Assembly (NCBI GenBank): GCA_028386065.3
Contig: JAKUCV010006140.1
Coordinates: 293,155-357,154, forward strand
Length of the DNA stretch: 64,000 bases
Direction of reading: 5' to 3'
DNA from: Turnera subulata
Lineage: Eukaryota > Streptophyta > Magnoliopsida > Malpighiales > Passifloraceae
This document shows, piece after piece, positions 44,201-54,500 of the stretch. Every line of letters begins with the position of its first letter. Position 1 is the first letter of the stretch. Below the pieces are notes generated by a model. That model searched no databases. It saw nothing but the letters and a program-made list of their open reading frames with translations, and was not told the DNA's origin. A program made the translations under genes and the position numbers.

Positions 44201-47200
44201 GCTAAGCTACGTGCTGAGGAAAAGAGGAAAGCAGGTTTCAAAATACACCTCAAAGGAAGCATGTTTTAAGCAAAGTAAGAAAAATATAGGAGAGGAGAAT
44301 CATTATGAAAAATAAATCAGGTTCCTATCAAAGGAGAACAAAAGACTTCCTTTCGAAAAATAGGAAGCCTATGAAGAACCTGGCACGACGCAATGACAGT
44401 AACAGGTTCTCTACACAGATCCTCAGGAAATAAGAAGCTTTAGCAAAAGCAAAAATCCGACAGGCACACTCAGGAAGTGAAATCTAGCGAGGCTCTCACA
44501 AAAGGTGACCAAACCTTCACAAGGCCTTTATTGGGCTGATAGGTACCCCAAGCAGCTCCTGTAAGCGCACCAACATCCGACGAAGCTCATTATAGGGCAC
44601 AAAGTATAAAATGGCCCATGCTGGGGGCTACTGCTCGAGGTTCCAAAGAGCGCAACATGCTCCAATGAAAACGAAGCATAAAATAGGCAAGCTCAGACTT
44701 AGAGAAATCCTAAGCCTACCTAAGGGACAGGATCTCTCACAAGCTCGCCCGAGTGAGAAAGCTACATTCGGCTCCAAAATACACAGGTTCTCTTTGAGAG
44801 CAAGCTATGCGAGGCTCGTTAACAAGGGAGAGCGAAGGGTAAAGATTGAGCAAGAAACACCATAAAACGCATAAGGCTTCATGGATGCCATAAATCGCAA
44901 GGCCCTAATGCAGCCAAAAATAGCGATTAGGCCTATGAATGCTAAAGCACAAATTGGTGATTTCATACTCAAATGGAACCAAAGCTCTCCGAAGTAAACG
45001 AGGCCCACCGGCTTACTCAGAGAAGAAAATTATAACAGATCGCAGGTAGACGATAAAGCCACTGCAATCCGGATAGAATGCAAAATTCAAACAGACTCTA
45101 CAACACAAATAGTCTTTTAAGGCAAAGGCCCTCGTGCCCAAAATTTGTAATGAACAAGGCCATGGTACCTTGTACCAATAAGAGCCCCGAAGCTCAAAGG
45201 CCCTCGCGCCGAAAGCTACAACAAACAGGCCTGCTAAGGCGATATAAACCCGAAAGCACAAAAAGGCCAAAAGGTTCCTGAATACCTAAATTCACATCCA
45301 GCCCAACCGGGGTATTAAGTACCTGTAAGAGTCACTAGGAGAAGCTCTGAGGCTCCTGAAGCCCAAATGGAGCCCCTAGGAAAGCTGAGAGGCCGCCGAG
45401 CCTAAATCTAGGCCAAAGGTACAGAAGTACCCACAAGTCAAAAAAGCTACGGGCTGTTGAGCCCAAAAGCTAAAGGTATACCTAAAACAATTAATAAGCT
45501 AGCTCAAAGGCTGTTTAGCCCCAAAATCAAGGCACATAATGCCCAAAATATTCAAAAGGGCTTAAAGACCATTGAGTCTAAAAGCTAAAGGCATATGCTG
45601 CCCAGAACCTTCGAAAAGCTTAAGGGTTGTTTATCCTGAAGCTAAGGCCCTCGAGCCCATGTCTTATACAGGAGCCGATGATAGAAGCTCACAAAACCAT
45701 AACGAAAGGAAGAGTCTCTAGTGCACAGGAAGCAGAGGCACACTGCAGCAATTCAATGCAGGACCTAGATACAGAGGCTACAGGCAAAGGGAGCCCAACA
45801 AGAGTCACAATTACTTCAATAGAACCAGCTGAGCGAGGGGCTCGCCCAATTATAATGGGCAAAACAAGAGGCCCTGATCTCCAAACATAGGATCAAATCA
45901 CAAAGCTTGCCAAACCGCAACGAAAGAGGAAAGAGTCCTTGGAACCTACTATTGATACAAATCGGCCCAATACAGGAACCAGAAGCTAAACTACATAAAG
46001 GTACCAAAAGCCGAACCTATAAGAAACAATACAGGGGGCTGGACCTAGATACCGCGAGGTCGCTTGGAGGACCTATTTATGGAAAGAAGACACCTAGAGA
46101 GGTAGGAACTCTCCAACACAAAGATAGACCCACAAAAGATAGGAGAAGCTGAAAAAGAACGAGGTTCATCACTCCCAAAAGGGCAACTTCAAATTTAGAA
46201 AATAAAGTTAAAGATATGGCACAAAGGAGCAAACGGACCAGAGGATTCGGAAAAGAAAACAACAGTCAAAGTCGAAAATCCCGCCGATGTCCTGGAAAGA
46301 GGTCATGTGGAGCTTAGGAATGAACAACTCCAAGTGGTCCAGGAGCTGGAACCTCCCGCAGAACGTGAGCCTACTAACAAAGTGCAGATGCTAGAGTTGG
46401 AAAAAACTAGAACAGGAACCGCAGGGTCTAAGGGCCCTTAAATTTTCCATATCATTTGTCCAGGATGGAATACACCAAAGTCATAGGCATACAAATAGAA
46501 GTTGGAGGCCCTCAAGCAGGCATATGGAAGGCAAGAAGAGCCAAACTCACAAATTACAAGGAGCCAGAGGTGCTAGGTTCACTATGACATCAAAGAAGGG
46601 CTAGAGGAGCCAGGTTCTCAAACGACAAGCCCATGGCGGAGGTTCTCAGGTTAGCAAAAGAGTAAAGGATATAGGTACCCTAGTTTAATCAGGATATAGG
46701 TATCCCAGTTTAATCAGGATATAGGTACCCCAGTTTAATCAGGATTATAGGTACCCTGATTAGTTAAATGACGAGCGAGGTTCGAAAACCAAAATACATG
46801 AAGGACCGAACGAGGTTCCGAAGAATACAGGTTCGTCAAAAATCGAGCGCAGGTTGAAGTTCTCAGGTTGGCTATGAAGCAAGGGATAGAGATACCTACT
46901 TCAATAAAAATTACAGGTGCCCTGAATCATCAAAAGTCGAGCATACATAAAAAGTGCACAGGCACAATAAAAACAATAGATGCTCAAACTGGCGAGAATA
47001 ACATGTCCAACAAGAAGAGACATTTTCAAAGCAGGATCCTCTCTACTAAGAAGGACCTCAGGAGCTAAGAGGTATTCCCATTCTCCGACAGGAGGCTGTC
47101 GAGGAACGATCACATTCTCCAACTGCGGCTCTGGAGGATCAGATAACAGCGCATTCAGGATCTCAATAAACTCCGATACGCATAAAAGGGGATACACACT

Positions 47201-47340
47201 GCACTCTTTTCTCCTTCATCAGGTTTTTATCCCACTGGGTTTTTCCTGATAAGGTTTTTAACGAGGCAGTATTTCCAAAGCGTATTCTATTTATGCCGAT
47301 GTCGACAAGGTCCAAATGCCCGTGTTTACAAGCAAGCCCG
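41261..47340 (+). repeat. AG-rich low-complexity body of LARD b
   Basis: Six kilobases of degenerate phrases such as aggtcct, ggttctc, gaagctc and aaaggcc, with no open frame above ~110 codons and no recognisable protein. Nested short tandem arrays occur, for example at 46664-46765. The style matches elements A and B, suggesting one family of non-coding LTR elements. Confidence 0.7.
46664..46765 (+). repeat. 25-bp tandem repeat in LARD b
   Basis: Four copies of a unit of the type aggatataggtacccc plus agtttaatc. The duplicated segment at 48500 begins inside this array. Confidence 0.88.
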
Positions 47341-47344
47341 GCCA

Positions 47345-47357
47345 TTTGGGGGGCTAC
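47345..47357 (+). promoter_or_regulatory. Polypurine tract of LARD b
   Basis: Purine-rich tttggggggctac immediately precedes the 3' LTR; the same sequence precedes the duplicated LTR at 49154. Confidence 0.65.
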
Positions 47358-47648
47358 TGATATATTTACTCTACCCGCTGGTCCCACTATCGAGAGAGCC
47401 CGGGACCGAAGACCGAGTCAAAGCCCAACGAGCCCAGGCCCGAAGACCGAGTCCGAGCCCATCAAGCCCAATTTGTCCAAGAAGCCCGTCTACAAGGCAC
47501 TCGCTCTATAAATACCCCCTAAGGCCCGTTTTATGGAGGAGGGTAACCTAGATAGCTAGACCCGGAGTACTGTTCACGCCCCTCTTTTCTCTGTAATTCA
47601 ACCAATCATTCAATGGAAATACACACCCCCTATTTTCGATTTACATCA
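47358..47648 (+). repeat. 3' LTR of LARD b
   Basis: Same length as the 5' LTR and almost identical (a handful of differences visible, such as cgggag/cgagag), followed by AGACT. Confidence 0.94.
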
Positions 47649-47750
47649 AGACTGGTGAGAGGAGAATGGATTTACGTTTTTGGGATTGGATGAAGGAGAG
47701 GAAAGGAGTGGATTTTTAGGTCAAGCTGCGCACACTTTTCTTCACTTGTC

Positions 47751-48150
47751 GTTTTTTTTTTGATGAAATTCATCTCTCCTATTAAATAGTGCTAAATTAT
47801 TAATAAGGTGTTTAATACGGTGTTGGGGAGGGTATAGGCTCACTGAGCTTATCTCTTCTATATTTATGCAGTTTACTTGCTTCAGTGCAATGTATCGAGC
47901 CAAAATACTAGGAAAATACCAAAGATAGGCAAATAAAAAAAATAATACACATTTTTTTTTTGATGAAATTCATCTCTCCTATTAAATAGTGCTAAATTAT
48001 TAATAAGGTGTTTAATACGGTGTTGGGGAGGGTATAGGCTCACTGAGCTTATCTCTTCTATATTTATGCAGTTTACTTGCTTCAGTGCAATGTATCGAGC
48101 CAAAATACTAGGAAAATACCAAAGATAGGCAAATAAAAAAAATAATACAC
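47751..48150. repeat. 200-bp tandem duplication
   Basis: Two adjacent, apparently identical 200-bp copies start with a T-run then gatgaaattcatctctcc. The same sequence is present once only in the second segment at about 49549-49748. Confidence 0.92.
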
Positions 48151-48224
48151 AAAAGAATTTGATTATTAACTCCAAGACTTTAGATTTGTATTACTAATAT
48201 TGTAAGGGCACATGATAAAAAATC

Positions 48225-48418
48225 ATACATTCAGGTTAGTCTATATTTAAGTTGAATTTTGATGAGAATTAATATATGTTGGATAAATTTTATTAATTGA
48301 TCCATTTATAAATTCAATTAATACCAACAATTAAAATTTATGGGCTCTTACGATTCTACGTTACGTTTTTTACCGGACCATTTCGAGTTTACGTAAAAAC
48401 TCGTTTTTAACAACCTTG
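48225..48418 (-). repeat. Right terminal inverted repeat of the long-TIR element
   Basis: Inverted match to 30035-30245, ending ..tcgtttttaacaaccttg. One gap of about 15 bases separates the two arms near the gtaaaaaacg phrase. Confidence 0.72.
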
Positions 48419-48499
48419 GCTGGAACACTAGAACGAATTGTCGGGAGCCTGCGGTGCTGTGTTGGTATGTTGACACTTTTACGCCTAAAGTACCCACCC

Positions 48500-49907
48500 C
48501 CCAGTTTAATCAGGATATAGGTACCCCAGTTTAATCAGGATTATAGGTACCCTGATTAGTTAAATGACGAGCGAGGTTCGAAAACCAAAATACATGAAGG
48601 ACCGAACGAGGTTCCGAAGAATACAGGTTCGTCAAAAATCGAGCGCAGGTTGAAGTTCTCAGGTTGGCTATGAAGCAAGGGATAGAGATACCTACTTCAA
48701 TAAAAATTACAGGTGCCCTGAATCATCAAAAGTCGAGCATACATAAAAAGTGCACAGGCACAATAAAAACAATAGATGCTCAAACTGGCGAGAATAACAT
48801 GTCCAACAAGAAGAGACATTTTCAAAGCAGGATCCTCTCTACTAAGAATGACCTCAGGAGCTAAGAGGTATTCCCATTCTCCGACAGGAGGCTGTCGAGG
48901 AACGATCACATTCTCCAACTGCGGCTCTGGAGGATCAGATAACAGCGCATTCAGGATCTCAATAAACTCCGATACGCATAAAAGGGGATACACACTGCAC
49001 TCTTTTCTCCTTCATCAGGTTTTTATCCCACTGGGTTTTTCCTGATAAGGTTTTTAACGAGGCAGTATTTCCAAAGCGTATTCTATTTATGCCGATGTCG
49101 ACAGGGTCCAAATGCCCGTGTTTACAAGCAAGCCCGGCCATTTGGGGGGCTACTGATATATTTACTCTACCCGCTGGTCCCACTATCGAGAGAGCCCGGG
49201 GCCGAAGACCGAGTCAAAGCCCAACGAGCCCAGGCCCGAAGACCGAGTCCGAGCCCATCAAGCCCAATTTGTCCAAGAAGCCCGTCTACAAGGCACTCGC
49301 TCTATAAATACCCCCTAATGCCCGTTTTATGGAGGAGGGTAACCTAGATAGCTAGACCCGGAGTACTGTTCACGCCCCTCTTTTCTCTGTAATTCAACCA
49401 ATCATTCAATGGAAATACACACCCCCTATTTTCGATTTACATCAAGACTGGTGAGAGGAGAATGGATTTACGTTTTTGGGATTGGATGAAGGAGAGGAAA
49501 GGAGTGGATTTTTAGGTCAAGCTGCGCACACTTTTCTTCACTTGTCGTTTTTTTTTTTGATGAAATTCATCTCTCCTATTAAATAGTGCTAAATTATTAA
49601 TAAGGTGTTTAATACGGTGTTGGGGAGGGTATAGGCTCACTGAGCTTATCTCTTCTATATTTATGCAGTTTACTTGCTTCAGTGCAATGTATCGAGCCAA
49701 AATACTAGGAAAATACCAAAGATAGGCAAATAAAAAAAATAATACACAAAAGAATTTGATTATTAACTCCAAGACTTTAGATTTGTATTACTAATATTGT
49801 AAGGGCACATGATAAAAAATCATACATTCAGGTTAGTCTATATTTAAGTTGAATTTTGATGAGAATTAATATATGTTGGATAAATTTTATTAATTGATCC
49901 ATTTATA
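48500..49907 (+). repeat. Segmental duplication of 46704-48302
   Basis: It repeats the last part of LARD b, its 3' LTR (49154-49444) and the flanking DNA at a constant offset of 1,796 bases up to the T-run. It then skips one 200-bp unit. Only a few differences are visible (for example near 48847, 49111, 49199 and 49319). It ends abruptly at the N at 49908. Confidence 0.95.
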
Positions 49908-49908
49908 N
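49908..49908. other. Single ambiguous base (N), probable assembly join
   Basis: The only N in the window. It lies exactly where the duplicated segment stops matching and unrelated sequence begins, which suggests a scaffold gap or contig join. Confidence 0.8.
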
Positions 49909-51516
49909 CCCAATATAACTTTGCAGTCCATTCTTAAATTTCGACCTAAGATAGAATAGAACAAAACTTATACTAATAAATCGTCAGGGGAGAAGTCTCA
50001 TAGTAAAATAAATAGTCAAAACCATTCAAATCATAAACTGAAACTGAAATGTTTGACTAATGCAGGCGAAAAGGATTTTAACACTAACGTCAAATTGTCA
50101 GAGAGCAAACAGCATGAAAAATCCTAAGACAACTTAAATTATATTCGGTCAAAAACAATAAGCTGGCTGGAACTGTGGCCGATGATTAGATTTTTTTGCT
50201 CAGAAGCCAATGATTAGATGGAAACGGTTTCAAGAACAAAAAAAAAAACAAAAATATAATAGACCCACAAATTTCACACAGGTTCATGTGTTTTTTATTG
50301 GCAGTAACGAGGGGAGTTATGAAGCTCAGTCCAAAATTATCCTACAGGAAGGCAAGCCGCATGGCAACGTTTGGTGATAATACCTACTCCGTAAGACCAG
50401 TCAAAGCAATGTGGATTCAATACAACCGACAGAGCAAGAATGCTGGATGCGCATAGTTATGCTTTTGGAATGTTGCTTAAACAGCATCTCTAAACAATTA
50501 TCCAACCACAACACCACCAGGATTCCAATCCAATAGTCAATACACTACTATAATATCTTATGGGTAACTATGCATTTCTTTTTTAAGATTAGCATCATTT
50601 TAGAAAAAAGACACAAAAGTTATGTCACTCAGCACAACTTGACTACTCCTGAAGGTAGTGAATAGTTTATCAATCTGATAAATCAGATACGTTAAAAGAT
50701 TACATGACTGTTAGAGCACTTATCGCCAAAAAATATTGTCCAGTAGGATAATCCTAGCTACAAGTCCAGAAAGAATATAGAATAAAAAGAGAAAAACTAA
50801 CCTCAAATGGGGAAGACCATACGAGGATCTGAACTTCGGCTTGGACCAATAGTTGGATACACAGTGACTGCAAACAAGGATAGATACAGCTGCCCCATTC
50901 TCACCTACCCTAATTCAAATCGTCAACATAGCATAAAGTTTGATTAAAAATAAGCAGCAAAAATATGAAAAGTTTAATGGCTTCATTTCAGTGAAAGGCT
51001 AACAGAAGGGAGCTTTTGTCCAATCTCAAACACAAGTCTTATGTCCAGCTCTGCATTAGCGGGATGCACAGACCAAATGAAACCAATGTAGTATATGATT
51101 CAGGATCAGAGTTTCCACCTTTCAACGTACTAAATATAAGCTTTTGCTTCAAAGAATGAAGATCTCAGGTAATTTCAAACAAGAAAGAGCAAAATTTAAC
51201 GAGAAATTCGTTTCGCTGGTCAGTATCATGCTTATCGTTGGTTGATAGATCTGTTGACATTCAACTATGAAATTCTAAACAGACCCAATATGTATCACAT
51301 ATCTAATGCCGCGTCCTATTTCTCACCATAGATCATTGCAATACACCGCATATGAAACAGACCATATCAACCCATGACAGTTTCACCAATAATATTGAGT
51401 TAAATAAAGAACATAATTAGGGAAGATTTTACGATAACTTAGAAACAAAAAGGTATATCATAGAGCCCAAATCAGAATTCTATACAAAACTAAAAAAAAA
51501 AAAAAAAGATTTCATT
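49909..51516 (-). other. 3' flank of the DUF493-like gene
   Basis: Mixed AT-rich sequence downstream of the stop codon on the minus strand. No open gene is visible on either strand. One 66-base minus-strand segment (50867-50802) has a strong acceptor (ttgtttgcag) and a donor (gag then gttagt) and could be a 3'-UTR or alternative exon. Confidence 0.45.
50802..50867 (-). other. Candidate alternative or 3'-UTR exon of the DUF493-like gene
   Basis: Sixty-six bases between a pyrimidine-rich acceptor and a gttagt donor on the minus strand, open in one frame for all 22 codons. It would be used only if transcripts are spliced beyond the stop codon or around the last exon. Weak; listed because the splice signals are good. 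Confidence 0.25.
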
Positions 51517-54500
51517 TTACAAGAAGTACTTCATCCGATCATCTCTCCTCATGGCATTGTATACAGCTTGAACCTGGAAAGACAACAAAAGTTCCATATC
51601 ACCAAATGCTTAGCTAGTCTTGTCATTACAGTATATACAGCATATCATTTGTTAGGACCAAACAGAGAGAGTGTTGCTTGTCAAGTCCATAAAGGAATAG
51701 TGGCATTTTTTCCCCTCATTAGTAAATATATCTGCCACCAAATGCTTAGCTAAGCATATCATTCGTTAGAAGCAGAGTCAGTTCAGTTGCTTGTCAATTC
51801 CATAAAGGAGTAGTGGCATTTTTTTCCCTCAATAGTACATATATTTGCTGGTATTTATCTCACTGCAGATGTTTGGGGGACTGAGTGATAGTGAGAGCGT
51901 GAGTGAGTGAGTGAGACAGAGAAAGAGAGAGAGACAGACAGACCTGCTCACTAGAAACAACTTGAACAGGACCAATGTTGACAGACACGTACTTTCCCCT
52001 TGATGACACTTTCTGTCTCACTTGACCCTGTCAAAACACGTTAATTCTATTAGCTAGTTGATTTGTATAGACTTCTGTACCAGAAACAACTTTCAACAGA
52101 TTACCACAAACCCTGCAAAAATATAAGTATCAGCACGTTCAGTAACTATTCTCTGATCTCAATTATCAACAAATGAGCAGGTCTTTATGAAAAAGAAAAA
52201 ATTTGTAAACAATCAAAACATCGAGTTCTCAATTGTACGCTCTACACTTACCTCTGGTCAAACAAATTTACAAGACACCAAGACTAAACGCAACAAAAAT
52301 GTCTCACTAAATTGCACCCACATTTCCCACCATAAGAGAACTCAACAATTGAGAAATTGACAAAATACTGAGCACTGGAAGATAATAACAGACCCAAATT
52401 GAATAAAAGTCAAATATCAAGCCAATCCTTGATATAGACTAACGATTGTTCCATTACCAATTCCACGGTAGATAAGATTGACTTGCCACTTTAAGTAAGG
52501 TAAAAGCCAGACAAAAAAGAGAAGTTGCACGAAAAGCACATATAGAATCATGTGTCAAATTGATGACTGGAAAGAGCATTAATGAGCTCGTTACTAAGCA
52601 ACATGTCTGCTGACATTTTATTCATGCTTTATGCAGAAATGTTCTTGCCTTTAATGTAATTATACATTCTAAACATTAATGGCACGTTTCAACAAGCTAT
52701 CATCATTATACTCTGAAGCTCTAATTCCGTATTCAAAATATTGGGTCAGTAGCTCTGCCAACGTACATGACTGATGTAGGGTAGAGAATAGAATAGAGAA
52801 AAGAGAATTCAAAATAGCAGAGAATCTAGCGCAATCAGAATTGTTTAGGAACAATAATTTGATAATTAGGGTTTAAAAACCACTTGAGACGTTTAGTCAA
52901 AATAAGACAATAATAAGCAACCGAAAACTAAAGCTAATACAACCTATTTATACTAAAGAAAACCTAAATATAAAAGGAATACTACGCGTGAACAGTAACC
53001 GACTGCTACAGTAACATGTGAATAGTAACCGTGAACAGTAACCGACCTAACATAAAATAAAATTAAATAATAAAATTCTAATAATTATGCTCCTGCATCA
53101 ATCCCCTCAGGCTGAAAACAACTTGTCTGCAAGTTGATCTTGCCCCGATCAATTGGATGTCCTGTCAGACCTAGCCAACCTTTCTTCCTATGAAACTTCA
53201 AATATAAAATGTCTTTCAGCTTGCTGCTAGAAAACACTAAGCATCGAACACACACTCCACAAGATCCAAACTCCTTAGAAGTTGATGAAGACAATTTAAG
53301 TTGACCAGAATCCACATTCCTCATGCTTCCTTCAATGATTTTCTTAACTTCGATTTTCATTCTAGCACTTTCTTGTTCAGATTCATTCTCCACAAAGTTC
53401 AACCATATAGAATCAATTACATCTGTATCGTCCTGCACATGGGAGACTCCGCACATGCCAGAGTAGTTATCCTTCTTTGGCCAAACTTCTTCCGCACACT
53501 TTGCAAGAGTTAGCTGCACAAAATCATTATTGTAATCTGTCTATGAAAGAGTTTGAGCAGCACATTCAAAAGGGTCATGGAAATCTATTATTGTTGCTGC
53601 AATGTTCTCTTTATTTCCATCTTGCCTGCTCATGGCAATTTCTCCTGCTATTGTTGTCGTGATATTCTCTTCACACTCATCTTGCCTGTTCCTTGCAGTT
53701 TCTTCAATAAGGAAGACATCATTATCATCGCTATAAGTGTCACAGATTGGTGGAGAACTCCAATCTTCTTCCTCACATTTGTTTGTCATCAACAAAAACC
53801 TGCTCTCCTCCTCCTGATATCCATCTTCTTTGTTATCATTCTCTTCATCCGGATATCCATCCTATTCATCCTGCTCATCATTAACAGGTTCAAATGCCTC
53901 CTCTTCTTCATCTTCCAAGTTCGCTGAATTCACTCTACCTTGTGGACAACTATAAGAGAAGTGTCCCTTTTCTCCACAAATAAAACAACGAATGCAAGAC
54001 TCATTACCAGCCTTAGAAGCTGTAGGACCAGAACTGATTTGAGGCTTCAATTGTTTAGAATTGTGACCTTTGTTACTTCTCTCTCTGTTGCTTGAATTCC
54101 TTGCACCAAAAGGATTATTCACAGCACCACTTGAGTTGGGTTTTGGAGCATTTTGGTCAAATTTATTACCATGAAAACCACTAGCACCTTTCTGCCCAAT
54201 CCCATCCATTCTTCCGAACAAAGGACGCCTTGCTCCATAGCGTTACACTCGTTTTTCAGCCATCAATGCAAATTGACGAGCATCTGCAAGATTAAACAAA
54301 CATACAACTCCCATCTCATCCCTAACAGCTCAGTTCATACCTGAAAGATAACGAGAAGTCAATTGTTCTTTTGACTCTCTAAAACCAACTCTAACCAGTA
54401 AGTTGTTAAATTCAGCCGTATACTCCTCCACTGTCATGCTTCGCTGTCTTAACGAATGAAATCTCTCATATAACTCTGTAGTATAATCAGATGGCAAAAA

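Larger units (their letters stand above)
39878..47648 (+). mobile_element. Tat/Ogre-type non-autonomous LTR element (LARD b)
   Basis: Two 291-bp LTRs (39878-40168 and 47358-47648) have termini TGATAT/ACATCA and a perfect target duplication AGACT (39873-39877, 47649-47653). The primer-binding site (TGGCGACTCCGCTGGGGA) is of the type found in Tat/Ogre elements. The 7.2-kb interior has a GC-rich leader, an AT-rich stretch and a long AG-rich low-complexity body. It has no gag, protease, RT, RNase H or integrase motif in any frame, so it must rely on proteins from elsewhere. Confidence 0.92.
30035..48418. mobile_element. Long-TIR (Mutator-like) transposon, interrupted by two retroelements
   Basis: The left end starts caaggttattaaaaacgag. 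The reverse complement of the right end at 48418 starts caaggttgttaaaaacgag. The match continues for roughly 200 bases with one ~15-bp gap. Subtracting copia element 2 and LARD b leaves about 2.8 kb of own sequence. Long inverted repeats suggest a Mutator-like element. A 9-bp target duplication cannot be shown because element B lies six bases from the left end. No transposase is visible, so it is non-autonomous. Confidence 0.6.
47654..48499. other. Interior and right end of the long-TIR element, plus flank
   Basis: Contains a 200-bp tandem duplication, AT-rich DNA and the right terminal inverted repeat ending at 48418. About 80 bases of other sequence follow before the duplicated LARD segment. 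No gene is visible. Confidence 0.5.

Noticed and set aside
48664..49307. Apparent conserved proteins repeated at 46868 and 48664
   Set aside because: The similarity is due to the segmental duplication of non-coding LARD sequence, not to protein conservation.
53553..53927. 124-codon plus-strand frame rich in Ile, Leu and Phe resembling membrane segments
   Set aside because: It is the antisense of the acidic linker and knuckle region of the gag frame on the minus strand.
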